Source: Streptomyces prunicolor NBRC 13075 (lineage in GTDB: Bacteria; Actinomycetota; Actinomycetes; Streptomycetales; Streptomycetaceae). Taken from it: a DNA stretch of 64,000 nucleotides. A program made the translations under genes and the position numbers. This document shows positions 23,054 to 31,639 of this stretch, in pieces. The DNA is taken from assembly GCF_000367365.1 (NCBI RefSeq), contig NZ_BARF01000059.1:62001-126000 (forward strand), read 5' to 3'. The notes under the pieces are model-generated. The model was not told where the DNA came from, did no database searches, and saw only the letters and a program-made list of their open reading frames with translations. Numbering within the stretch: position 1 is the first letter of the stretch; every line of letters starts with the position of its first letter.

Positions 23054-25369
23054 TCACTTCAGCGCAGGTGGCGCCGCCTGGGGTGATGTACCCCACTCCG
23101 ACGGGTGCGGGCCGACCGTGAAGTCGAGCGACCGTACGGAGCGGAGATCGCCGGTCGTCAGGTACGTCCGGTCGTACGATGCCCCGTCCGCCCGCGCCCC
23201 CTGGATGTAGCGGTCGGCGGCGGAGGTGCCGGGTGCCTTGATGGTCAGGGCGCCGTGCGGGTAGTAGCGCCGGTCGAGGGTCAGGTCGACCCGGTCGAAC
23301 ACGGGCGTGGACAGGCCCCAGGTGTCGTAGCCGGGCTGAACCGGGAAGATCCCGATCGACGACAGCACGTTCCAGGCGGACATCGTGCCGAGGTCGTCGT
23401 TACCGGTCATGCCGGTCGGACCGTCCGTGAACAGGGTCAGCGCGGCATGGACGACGTCGGTCGTCTTCCAGGGCTGACCGGTCGAGAGGTAGGTGTACGG
23501 GGCGATCAGGTCGGGTTCGTTCTGCGGGTTGTACTTGTCCGCGTTGTAGTAGTCGTACGGCCCGTTGACCCACACCTCGCGCGCGGTCTTCACCGGGTCG
23601 GCCAGCAGCTGGTCGTAGGCGAAGAAGGAGTCGAGCCGGGCGTTGGCCGCCTGCCGGCCGCCGATGAGGTCGACCATGCCCGGCAGGTCCTGCGGCACCA
23701 GCCACTGGTACTGCCACGACGTGCCCTCGTGGAAGCCCTCGCTCTGCGCCGGGTCGGCCGGTCCGACGAAGGCGCCGGAGGCGTCGCGGGCGCGGAAGAA
23801 GCCGGTCGAGGGGTCGAAGATGTTCCGGTAGTTCTGGGCCCGGGCGGCGTAGCGCGCGGCGTCGGCGCCGTGTCCGAGGTCGCGGGCCATCTGCGCGAGC
23901 ATCGCGTCCGAGAGGGCGTACTCCAGGGTGGCCGAGGCGCCGTGGTCGTAGTCGGAGTCACCGGGCTTCGCGTGCGGGCGGTCCTTGATGTACGGCGCGA
24001 ACCCGTTCGCGAGGTACTCCTTGTTCGCCTCCCGGCCGACCGCCGCCGAGTCGGTGGGCGGTACGCCGTCGGCGTTCTGCTTCAACGCCCGGTAGGCGCG
24101 CTCCTCGTATCCCTTCAGGAGCCCTTGTTGATAGGCGTTGGTGAGGAACGGGGTGACCGGGTCGCCGGTCATGATGTTCGTCTCGACCGTGCCGTAGCCC
24201 CATTTGGGCAGCCAGCCGCTCTCCTCGTCGATTTTGATCACCGAGATCGCCATGTCGCGGGCCTCGCGGGGTGCGAGCAGGGAGAGGAGCTGGGACTGGG
24301 TGCGGTAGGTGTCCCACAGGGACCAGTTCTGGTAGTACGTGAAGCCCTTGGCGCGGTGGATCTTCTGGTCCCAGCCGGTGTAGCGGCCGTCGGCGTCACT
24401 GCCGATGTTGGGCGCGAGGAAGGACCGGTACAGGGAAGAGTAGAAGGTCCGGCGCAGGCTGTCGGAACCGCCCTGCGCGCGGACGTCGTCCAGCCGGTCC
24501 TCCCAGGCCCGTTGGGCGCGGTGGCGCACCGCGTCGAACGAACTCCCGCCCTCCGCACGGAGGTTGACGGCCGCACCGTGCGCGTCGACGTACGAGAGAG
24601 CCGTGGTCGCCTCGACCGTACGGTCCTTCGACGTGTCGAAGCGGACGTATGCGCCGCCGCTCCCGGTCTTCGAACCGGCGGTCACCGTTGGACCGTTCCA
24701 GGTGCCGTACGTGGTGAAGGGCCGGTCGAAGTGGGTGACCGTGTAGACGGTGTACGGCTTGGTGTCCTGGCAGAAGCCGCGGCCGGTGATGGCGGTGCGC
24801 ACGGTCCGGCTGTCGAGGACCTCGACCTTCGAGGTGACCCCGCTATGCAGTGACTGGGCCGCGTTCAGCAGGACGTTGGCCTTGTCGGTGGCCGGGAAGG
24901 TGTAGCGCTGGACGCCGGTGCGGGCGGTCGCCGTCAGTTCGGCCTCGATACCTGATTTCAGGCCGACTTGGTAGTAGCCGGGGCTCGCGTGCTCGTCGTC
25001 GTGGCTGAACTCGGCCGCGTACTGGGCGTAGTCCGTCTGCGTCACGTCCCCGGTCGTGGGCAGTACGGGCAGATCGCCGCCCAACCCGCAGCCGACGCCG
25101 GAGAGGTGCACGAGAGAGAAGCCGCGAATGTGGTTCTGGGAGTAGTCGTAGCCGGTGTTGTGACCGGTGTCCGGCGAGAACTGCACCATGCCGAAGGGCA
25201 CGGCGGCGCCGGGATAGGTGTTGCCGTCGTTCTCGGTACCGATGAACGGGTTGACCAGGTCGGTGAGTTGACCATGGGCAGATGCTTCGGCTGCGGCGGG
25301 GACGGCGAACAGCGCGGACGCTGCCACCGCCCCCGCCATGCCCAGGCGCAGGCGCCGGGTCCATCTCAT
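23054..25369 (-). CDS. Secreted GH92 alpha-mannosidase-type glycosidase
   Basis: A 771-aa protein with a Sec signal peptide (basic MRWTRRLRLG, then a hydrophobic core and AAAEASA). The mature part starts with the GH92 signature LVNPFIGTENDGNTYPGA and PFGMVQFSPDT. The (alpha/alpha)6 catalytic half carries LPKWGYGTVETNIMTGDP, HEGTSWQYQW and GNDDLGTMSAWNVLS, where GH92 catalytic acids and calcium ligands lie. GH92 enzymes are calcium-dependent, inverting exo-alpha-mannosidases acting on glycans outside the cell. Linkage cannot be read from sequence. It follows a secreted GH2 enzyme by 29 bp, forming a glycan-degrading operon. Confidence 0.92.
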   Translation of the reverse strand: MRWTRRLRLGMAGAVAASALFAVPAAAEASAHGQLTDLVNPFIGTENDGNTYPGAAVPFGMVQFSPDTGHNTGYDYSQNHIRGFSLVHLSGVGCGLGGDLPVLPTTGDVTQTDYAQYAAEFSHDDEHASPGYYQVGLKSGIEAELTATARTGVQRYTFPATDKANVLLNAAQSLHSGVTSKVEVLDSRTVRTAITGRGFCQDTKPYTVYTVTHFDRPFTTYGTWNGPTVTAGSKTGSGGAYVRFDTSKDRTVEATTALSYVDAHGAAVNLRAEGGSSFDAVRHRAQRAWEDRLDDVRAQGGSDSLRRTFYSSLYRSFLAPNIGSDADGRYTGWDQKIHRAKGFTYYQNWSLWDTYRTQSQLLSLLAPREARDMAISVIKIDEESGWLPKWGYGTVETNIMTGDPVTPFLTNAYQQGLLKGYEERAYRALKQNADGVPPTDSAAVGREANKEYLANGFAPYIKDRPHAKPGDSDYDHGASATLEYALSDAMLAQMARDLGHGADAARYAARAQNYRNIFDPSTGFFRARDASGAFVGPADPAQSEGFHEGTSWQYQWLVPQDLPGMVDLIGGRQAANARLDSFFAYDQLLADPVKTAREVWVNGPYDYYNADKYNPQNEPDLIAPYTYLSTGQPWKTTDVVHAALTLFTDGPTGMTGNDDLGTMSAWNVLSSIGIFPVQPGYDTWGLSTPVFDRVDLTLDRRYYPHGALTIKAPGTSAADRYIQGARADGASYDRTYLTTGDLRSVRSLDFTVGPHPSEWGTSPQAAPPALK

Positions 25370-25398
25370 GCGGGTGGGCCTCCAGTTGGCGAAAGGGG

Positions 25399-28014
25399 TC
25401 AGGTGGTGGGGCAGTTCGCGGGCGTCGCCTGCGAGGCGTCACGGATCAGGGCCTGTTGAGCGGCCTTCACCCGCTGCGCGTCGGGCTTGAGCACCCGCCG
25501 GTCGTACGTCATCAGGCCGTTCAACTCGCCCTCGACGTCCGAGATTTGGGTGTAGACCGCGCCGTTGCTCCCCTGACAGGTCAGGGCGTGCACCTCGGCG
25601 AGCTTGGCGAGGTAGTCGTCGGTGTAGGCGGCCGGGTCGACGTCGACGTACGACTGCTGGACCGACCAGGCGTGTCCCGGCACCGCGAGCCCGAGTCCGC
25701 CGTACTCCCCGCTGACCAGGGCGCGTTGACTGTCCGGGTGAGGTGGCAGGGCGGGGCTGGGATAACCGTGTTCGTCGATGATGTCGCCGGTGCCGCCGTC
25801 CACGCCGAGGTTGATGCCGGACATGCTGTTGACGAGCCGCGTCGGGTCCCAGGCCTTCGCCTGGTCGGCGATCCGGGCCTCGTCGTACTGGCCCCAACCC
25901 TCGTTGAACGTCACCCACATGACGATCGACGGGCTGCTGATGTGCTCGTCGATCATCTGCTTCATCTCGCGCTCGTACTCGGCCCGGGCGGCGGTCGACG
26001 GGTTCACGCCTGCGGTCATCGCGGGCATGTCCTGCCACACCATGAGGCCGAGCTTGTCGGCCCAGTAGAACCAGCGGTCGGGCTCGACCTTGATGTGCTT
26101 GCGCACGGCGTTGAAGCCCAACTCCTTGTGAATCTTGAGGTCATGGGCGAGCGCCTCGTCGGTCGGGGCGGTGTAGAGACCGTCCGGCCAGAAGCCCTGG
26201 TCGAGGGTGGCCATCATGAAGATCGGCTTGCCGTTGAGGACCGTGCGCGGGACGCCGTTGACCTTCTCGACGGCGATCGAGCGCATCCCGAAGTAACTGC
26301 CGACGCGGTCCTTGCCGACGGTGACCTTCAGGTCGTAGAGGAACGGGTCGTCGGGTGACCAGAGATGCGGGTTCGCGAGGGTCAGGGTGAGCGGTGCACC
26401 GGTGCGGCCCTGCGCTGTGGCGACCACGCGCTTTCCGTCGTACGCCGTCGCCGTGATCGGTACGCCGTCCCGAACTCCCTTTGCCTCGACGGTGAGTTGG
26501 CTCTTGGTGACGTCGGGGGTGAGTTTGAGGGAGTCGACGTGGTCGGGGGCGACCGGCTCCATCCAGACGGTCTGCCAGATGCCCGAGGTCGGGGTGTACC
26601 AGATGCCGCTCGGGTCGAGGCGCTGCTTACCGATCGGGGGGTTCTCGCCGTTCGCCGCGTCGGTGGGGTCGTAGACGCCGACGATCAGCTCCTGGGTGCG
26701 GCCGGGCTTCAGGGCGTCGGTCACGTCGGCGCTGAACTTGTCGTAGCCGCCTTGGTGTTCGGTGACCTTCGTGCCGTTGACGTAGACCTCGGCCCGCCAG
26801 TCGACGGCGCCGAAGTTGAGCATCAGCCGCTTGCCCGAGCCGATCCTCCAGTCGGCGGGGACGGTGAAGGTGCGGCGGTACCACATGCGGTCCTCGTGTC
26901 GTTCGAGGCCGGAGAGCTGGGACTCGACGGGGTAGGGGACGAGGATGTGCTCGGCCAGATCGCGGCCCACAGGCGGCTGTTCGCCCTCTGCGGCTGCCGC
27001 GAACTGCCAACTCCCGTTGAGGTTGCGCCAGTCGGTGCGGGTGAGCTGGGGGCGCGGGTACTCGGGGAGGGCGTTGTGCGGGCCCACCTGGTCGGCCCAC
27101 TGGGTGCGCAGCTCGTAGGTGGAGCGGTTCGGGCCGGTGCTCCAGAAGCCGTTGATAACGTTGCCATCCACTGACGCGAGGCCGGCTTCGCCGTCGTAGC
27201 GGATGTCCGCGGTGCCGGATGCGGTGCCGGTTTTGTTGCCTACGACCGGCTCGGTGAGCGGGATGAGCAGGCTGCGCGGGTCCGCAGAGTCCAACTCGGC
27301 TGTTCCCATCGGCCACTTGGCGCCGCCGATCACCGCTTCGAGGTGGTCGGTCAGGTCGGCCGGGGGCGCGGCGAGGGGCTGGGCGAAATCGAGCTTCAGG
27401 GTGCGGCCGGTGCTCGTGACGGTGGCGGCGAGGGCGCCGTCGTAGTCGTAGCCGTCGGGGAGCCGGAAGGCCGACTGCGGGATGGCCACCTTGGTGCCGC
27501 CGGGCTCGGTCCAGCGGACGTGGAGGTTGGAGCCGCCATAGTGCTCGAAGTACTCGACCTTGATGTCGTAGGCCGTGCCGGCGGTCAACTCGACGGGGGT
27601 GGAGGTCTGTTCGGTGTCCCAGTCGTCGACCCAGTGGTCGATGGCGAGTCGTCCGTCGATCCAGAGGCGGAAGCCGTTGTCGCCGATGATCGAGAAGGTG
27701 TGGGGGCCGGACTTCGCCGGGACGAGCTTGCCGGTCCAGCGGACGCTCACGTCGTCCGATTGGCCGGTGGTGAAGGCGAGTCGGGGTTCGAGGTTGTCGA
27801 AGTCGAGGTTCGGGTCGACGCCGGTGGCCTTGAGGTCGGCGAAGTCGAAGGCGCCGGGGGCGGACTGGGTGTAGTACTCGCCCTTCAGGCCGTGGATCTC
27901 GACGGGGTCGTCGGCGGCGGTGGCGCTCGCGGTGGGGACGGCGGCCAGCCCGGCGATGCCGAGGGCCAGGGCGAGCAGTAACGCGAGTCGGTCTCTGAGT
28001 CGTCTGATGCGCAC
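25399..28014 (-). CDS. Secreted PA14-GH2 family beta-glycosidase
   Basis: An 871-aa protein with a signal peptide (to about residue 32). A PA14 carbohydrate-binding domain follows at about 40-190 (LKGEYYTQSAPGAFDF; DNGFRLWIDGRLAIDHW). The GH2 sandwich, immunoglobulin-like and TIM-barrel domains run from about 325 on. The acid/base Glu is in WVTFNEGW and the nucleophile Glu most likely in LVSGEYGG. Substrate could be beta-galactoside, beta-glucuronide or beta-mannoside; pairing with GH92 favours glycan trimming. GTG 28014 has GGAGG at 5 nt, and a LacI-type operator lies just upstream. Confidence 0.9.
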   Translation of the reverse strand: MRIRRLRDRLALLLALALGIAGLAAVPTASATAADDPVEIHGLKGEYYTQSAPGAFDFADLKATGVDPNLDFDNLEPRLAFTTGQSDDVSVRWTGKLVPAKSGPHTFSIIGDNGFRLWIDGRLAIDHWVDDWDTEQTSTPVELTAGTAYDIKVEYFEHYGGSNLHVRWTEPGGTKVAIPQSAFRLPDGYDYDGALAATVTSTGRTLKLDFAQPLAAPPADLTDHLEAVIGGAKWPMGTAELDSADPRSLLIPLTEPVVGNKTGTASGTADIRYDGEAGLASVDGNVINGFWSTGPNRSTYELRTQWADQVGPHNALPEYPRPQLTRTDWRNLNGSWQFAAAAEGEQPPVGRDLAEHILVPYPVESQLSGLERHEDRMWYRRTFTVPADWRIGSGKRLMLNFGAVDWRAEVYVNGTKVTEHQGGYDKFSADVTDALKPGRTQELIVGVYDPTDAANGENPPIGKQRLDPSGIWYTPTSGIWQTVWMEPVAPDHVDSLKLTPDVTKSQLTVEAKGVRDGVPITATAYDGKRVVATAQGRTGAPLTLTLANPHLWSPDDPFLYDLKVTVGKDRVGSYFGMRSIAVEKVNGVPRTVLNGKPIFMMATLDQGFWPDGLYTAPTDEALAHDLKIHKELGFNAVRKHIKVEPDRWFYWADKLGLMVWQDMPAMTAGVNPSTAARAEYEREMKQMIDEHISSPSIVMWVTFNEGWGQYDEARIADQAKAWDPTRLVNSMSGINLGVDGGTGDIIDEHGYPSPALPPHPDSQRALVSGEYGGLGLAVPGHAWSVQQSYVDVDPAAYTDDYLAKLAEVHALTCQGSNGAVYTQISDVEGELNGLMTYDRRVLKPDAQRVKAAQQALIRDASQATPANCPTT

Positions 28015-28023
28015 GGAACCTCC

Positions 28024-28039
28024 ATAACAACGTTGTCAT
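28024..28039. promoter_or_regulatory. LacI/GalR-type operator upstream of the glycosidase operon
   Basis: ATAACAACGTTGTCAT is a 16-bp palindrome with one mismatch and a central CG, the typical LacI-family form in Streptomyces. A further half-site (ATGACAACA) lies about 15 bp away. It sits 10 bp before the GTG start, in the leader or promoter, and should repress the GH2-GH92 operon until an inducing sugar is present. The regulator gene is not in this window. Confidence 0.7.
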
Positions 28040-28159
28040 AGGCGGCAGTTGGCATGACAACACGGATTCCGGATTCCGTCCAGGGACATGACAAGCACGG
28101 GCGGGACTGCGGCGGGGCCCGGGCGGGAACGGGGCGCGGCAGGCACCCGGACAGCGCGC

Positions 28160-28190
28160 AGCCCCGGTGCGGCCGAAAAGCACCGGGGCT
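28160..28190 (-). terminator. Terminator of glgC
   Basis: An 11-bp perfect stem (28160-28170 with 28180-28190) with a 9-nt A-rich loop, 21 bp past the glgC stop. It separates glgC from the glycosidase promoter. Confidence 0.75.
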
Positions 28191-28211
28191 CTGCATCGCC
28201 AAGACGTGGTG

Positions 28212-29432
28212 TTACGTGACCAGTTGGCCCTTCCCGAGTGCGATGACCCCGCCCTTGGAGACCGTGTACAGGTCGGCGTCGCGCTCCGGGTTGACGCCGA
28301 TCGTCGCGCCCGGCGGTACCTCGACGTTCTTGTCCAGGACCGCGCCCCGAACCACCGCGCCCCGCCCGATGTGGACGTTGTCGTGCAGGATCGAACCCTG
28401 GACCACGGCTCCGGGGTCGACCACGACCCCCGGGGACAGCACCGAGCGCGTGACCTGGCCGCGGATGAGGCACCCGGAGCTGATGATCGACTCGCTGGCC
28501 ATGCCGCCGGCGTTGAAGCGGGCCGGGGAGAGCTGGCCGGAGTGGGTGTAGATGGGCCAGTTGCGGTTGTAGAGGTTGAAGGCGGGGCGCTCGGCGATGA
28601 GGTCCATGTGGGCGTCGTAGTACGCGTCCAGGGAGCCGACGTCACGCCAGTAGCCCTGGTCCCGGGTCGTCTCGCCGGGGACGTGGTTGGCGCTGAAGTC
28701 GTACAGCGCGGCCTCACCCCGCTCGGTGAGCGCGGGCAGGATGGAACCGCCCATGTCGTGCACGGAGCCGATGTCCTCCGCGTCGCGCTGGAGGGCCTCT
28801 ATCAGCGCCTTGGTGGTGAAGATGTAGTTGCCCATCGAGGCGTAGACGCACTCCGGGTCGTCCACCAGACCGGGCGGGTCGGCGGGCTTCTCCAGGAAGT
28901 TCTCCACCGTCTGGCCGTCCGAGCCCGGCGTGATCACGCCGAACTGCGAGGACTCCGCGCGCGGGACGCGGATACCCGCCACCGTGACGCCCGCGCCGCT
29001 CTCGATGTGCTGGGCGAGCATCTGCCGCGGGTCCATGCGGTACACGTGGTCGGCGCCGAACACCGCGACGTACTCGGGGCGTTCGTCGTAGATCAGGTTC
29101 AGCGACTGGAGGATCGCGTCCGCGCTGCCGAGGTACCAGCGCGGGCCGAGGCGCTGCTGGGCCGGGACGGGTGTGACGTAGTTGCCGAGCAGGCTGGACA
29201 TGCGCCAGGTGGTGGTGATGTGGCGGTCCAGCGAATGCGATTTGTACTGCGTGAGCACGCAGATGCGGAGGATGTCCGCGTTGACGAGATTGGACAGCAC
29301 GAAGTCCACTAGGCGGTACGTTCCGCCGAAGGTGACCGCGGGTTTGGCCCGGTCGGCGGTCAAGGGCATCAGCCGCTTGCCCTCACCGCCCGCCAGTACG
29401 ATCCCGAGCACCGAAGGTCCGCCACGACGCAT
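28212..29432 (-). CDS. glgC: Glucose-1-phosphate adenylyltransferase
   Basis: A 406-aa enzyme making ADP-glucose from ATP and glucose-1-phosphate. The N-terminal nucleotidyltransferase domain has GIVLAGGEGKRLMPLTADRA and KPAVTFGGTYRLVDF; a left-handed beta-helix follows from about 290 (IISSGCLIRG, HIGRGAVVRGAVLDKNVEVP). Normal family length. ATG 29432 is used, with GGGGAG at 6 nt, not the GTG 15 bp upstream. It lies 51 bp downstream of a GlgA/GlgM-type synthase on the same strand, so donor and transferase are probably co-transcribed. Confidence 0.95.
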   Translation of the reverse strand: MRRGGPSVLGIVLAGGEGKRLMPLTADRAKPAVTFGGTYRLVDFVLSNLVNADILRICVLTQYKSHSLDRHITTTWRMSSLLGNYVTPVPAQQRLGPRWYLGSADAILQSLNLIYDERPEYVAVFGADHVYRMDPRQMLAQHIESGAGVTVAGIRVPRAESSQFGVITPGSDGQTVENFLEKPADPPGLVDDPECVYASMGNYIFTTKALIEALQRDAEDIGSVHDMGGSILPALTERGEAALYDFSANHVPGETTRDQGYWRDVGSLDAYYDAHMDLIAERPAFNLYNRNWPIYTHSGQLSPARFNAGGMASESIISSGCLIRGQVTRSVLSPGVVVDPGAVVQGSILHDNVHIGRGAVVRGAVLDKNVEVPPGATIGVNPERDADLYTVSKGGVIALGKGQLVT

Positions 29433-29483
29433 GGCCGCTCCCCTCACCCTGGTTGACCCCAGCCTGCCCCTGAGCAGCGCACA

Positions 29484-30635
29484 CTAAGCCTGTTTGGCGA
29501 TCTCCCCGTAGAGCCGCGCGGTGCGCAGCGCCACGGCGTCCCAGCCGAACTCGCCCACCGCGCGCTCCCGCCCGGCCTCGCCCATCCGTTTCGCAGTCTC
29601 CGGGTCGGCGAGCACGGAGTCGAGAGCGAGCGCCAGGTTGGCCTCGAAGTCGTCGTCGACGGACACCAGCAGCCCCGTCTCCCCATGTGCCACCACCTCC
29701 GGGATGCCCCCGACCCGGGAGGCGACCACCGCCGTACCGCAGGCCATCGCCTCCAGGTTCACGATCCCGAGGGGCTCGTACACCGAGGGGCAGGCGAACA
29801 CGGTGGCGTGGGTGAGGAGCTGGATCACTTCCGGGCGCGGCAGCATCTGCGGGATCCAGTGCACGCCCGCGCGGACGCTGCTCAGCTCCTGGAAGAGCTC
29901 ACGGAACTCCCGGTCGATCTCGGGGGTGTCCGGCGCGCCCGCGCACAGCACGACCTGCGCGGCCGGGTCGATGTCCCGCACGGCGCGCAGCAGATGGGGC
30001 ACACCCTTCTGGCGGGTGATCCGGCCGACGAACAGCACGTAGGGGCGGTCGGGGTCGATGCCCAGCCGGGTGAGGACGTCGGTGCCGTGGTCGGGCTGGT
30101 AGAGGGTGGTGTCGATGCCGTTGTGGACGACCTGCACCTTGGCGGGGTCCAGCGTCGGGTAGCAGTTGAGGATGTCCTCGCGCATGGCTCCCGACACGGC
30201 GATCACGCCGTCGGCGGCCTCGATCGCGGTGCGCTCGGCCCAGCTGGAGAGGGCGTATCCGCCGCCGAGCTGCTCGGCCTTCCAGGGGCGCAGCGGCTCC
30301 AGGGAGTGGGCGGTCATCACGTGCGGGATGCCGTGGAGGAGCTTGGCGAAGTGGCCGGCGAGGTTGGCGTACCAGGTGTGGGAGTGAACGAGTTCGCGGC
30401 CTTCGAGGGCGGCGGCCATGGAGAGGTCCACGGAGAAGGTGCGCAGGGCGTCGTTGGCGCCGTCGAGGGTGGGCCACGAGCGGTGGCGTACGACGCCCTC
30501 CGTGCGGCCCTCACCCCAGCAGTGCACGTCGAGATCGACCAGGGGCCTCAACTCCCGGGCGAGGAACTCCACATGGACGCCCGCGCCGCCGTACACATCC
30601 GGCGGGTACTCCCGGGTCAGCAGTCCCACTCGCAC
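29484..30635 (-). CDS. GT4 glycosyltransferase: glycogen synthase or maltose-1-phosphate synthase
   Basis: A 383-aa GT-B fold protein of the actinobacterial GlgA/GlgM type. It has the N-terminal GVHVEFLARELRPLVDLDVH, VFVG-like FVGRITRQKG, and the donor-binding CPSVYEPLGIVNLEAMACGT with conserved E-x7-E. In mycobacteria this family (GlgM) joins ADP-glucose to glucose-1-phosphate to give maltose-1-phosphate, feeding GlgE. The presence of glgE and maltokinase in this window favours that role, but sequence alone does not exclude a classical glycogen synthase. Cytoplasmic. Confidence 0.88.
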   Translation of the reverse strand: MRVGLLTREYPPDVYGGAGVHVEFLARELRPLVDLDVHCWGEGRTEGVVRHRSWPTLDGANDALRTFSVDLSMAAALEGRELVHSHTWYANLAGHFAKLLHGIPHVMTAHSLEPLRPWKAEQLGGGYALSSWAERTAIEAADGVIAVSGAMREDILNCYPTLDPAKVQVVHNGIDTTLYQPDHGTDVLTRLGIDPDRPYVLFVGRITRQKGVPHLLRAVRDIDPAAQVVLCAGAPDTPEIDREFRELFQELSSVRAGVHWIPQMLPRPEVIQLLTHATVFACPSVYEPLGIVNLEAMACGTAVVASRVGGIPEVVAHGETGLLVSVDDDFEANLALALDSVLADPETAKRMGEAGRERAVGEFGWDAVALRTARLYGEIAKQA

Positions 30636-30674
30636 CCGAAACCCCTTGTTCTCGGCGGCTGATTGCCCTCATGG

Positions 30675-31472
30675 TCACCCAGAAGCGGCGTTTCGGGAAG
30701 AGCCAGGCAGCTGTGTGAAGCAGCAGTCCCCGCACACCCCGCCACCGGGGATCCGATAGTAGAGGCAGCAGCTGCGGCGCCGGAAGGAGCCGCCGGTGAA
30801 CGTTCCGGTTCCGGCGAGGAGCGGGTGGGCGAGGAGTTCCGCGGTGAGCGCACGCGCGCGCGTGGCGACGTCCCGGCGGCCACGCGTGCGTGCCCAGCGG
30901 TCCAGTTCCCGGGCGGCGCCCGCGAGCGCGGAGGCCACGTTGCCCCACAGGAGGCCGGTGGCGATGCGGTGGCGGGCGACCAGGGCCGCGTTCAGGGGTT
31001 CGAGGTGGGCGTGGAGCACGGTGTCCGCGAGGGCGCGGGCGTCGCCGGGCAGCGGGCGGACCTCGGCCAGCCACAGGTCGTCCGGGGCGCCGCTGTCGGC
31101 GTCCCAGTGCAGCAGTAGCGGGTCGAGGTCGGGGATCCGGCCGTACAGGGCGGCGCAGCCGAGCGCCACCGACCACAGCCGGGCCGCGAGCGCCTGCTGG
31201 GCGATCGAGGCGGCGATGCGCAGCTCAGGGGCCTGGAGACGCTCCGCGACGACATGGACACGAAAAGTCAGGGAATTTCCGTAAACCTCCGACACCGGGT
31301 TTTCGTAGGTCCGCGCGAGCGTCGGCAGCGGGCCGGGCGGCACTCCGCCCGTGCGTAGTACGAAGAAGCCGCCGAGGGGGCGGAGCGCGGCGAGTTCGGG
31401 GTCGAGGTCCACGAAGAGCAGTAGTACCAAGGCTCCTAAGGGTTTCACCCAGGGGGTGTCGTCCGGTGTCAC
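30675..31472 (-). CDS. FhuF-like (2Fe-2S) protein, putative ferric-siderophore reductase
   Basis: A 265-aa protein. The C-terminus has RRSCCLYYRIPGGGVCGDCC, the CC-x10-C-x2-C arrangement that binds the 2Fe-2S cluster in FhuF-type siderophore reductases. The rest is a helical domain (ASIAQQALAARLWSVALGCA) as in that family. Likely role: release of iron from imported siderophores in the cytoplasm. The start is uncertain: GTG 31472 has AAGGTGG, a TTG lies at 31490, and shorter starts are possible. It is 39 bp upstream of the glycosyltransferase and may share its transcript. Confidence 0.75.
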   Translation of the reverse strand: MTPDDTPWVKPLGALVLLLFVDLDPELAALRPLGGFFVLRTGGVPPGPLPTLARTYENPVSEVYGNSLTFRVHVVAERLQAPELRIAASIAQQALAARLWSVALGCAALYGRIPDLDPLLLHWDADSGAPDDLWLAEVRPLPGDARALADTVLHAHLEPLNAALVARHRIATGLLWGNVASALAGAARELDRWARTRGRRDVATRARALTAELLAHPLLAGTGTFTGGSFRRRSCCLYYRIPGGGVCGDCCFTQLPGSSRNAASG

Positions 31473-31639
31473 CCACCTTGGGGAGGACAAGGGTCCTTTC
31501 GTACTCCATCGGCAGTACTACCCAATCGGTGCTCAGGTACGACGACGGGAAGAACATCAAGCGGCATCGTGTTCTGTATGAAAGCCGACCGTTCGCCGCG
31601 TGGTGCCAGAGGCGCCCGCCTGACGCAGAGGAGCTGCCG

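Noticed and set aside
23105..24853. 582-codon open frame on the plus strand opposite the GH92 gene
   Set aside because: It is the antisense shadow of a clear GH92 gene. Its translation is a Val/Arg/Gly/Asp-rich string without domains, as expected from GC-biased codons read backwards.
30890..31639. N-terminal extension of the DMT permease
   Set aside because: The upstream 250 codons are Arg/Gly/Ala-rich antisense of the FhuF-like gene; the ATG at 31640 has a proper ribosome site and starts with the first membrane helix.
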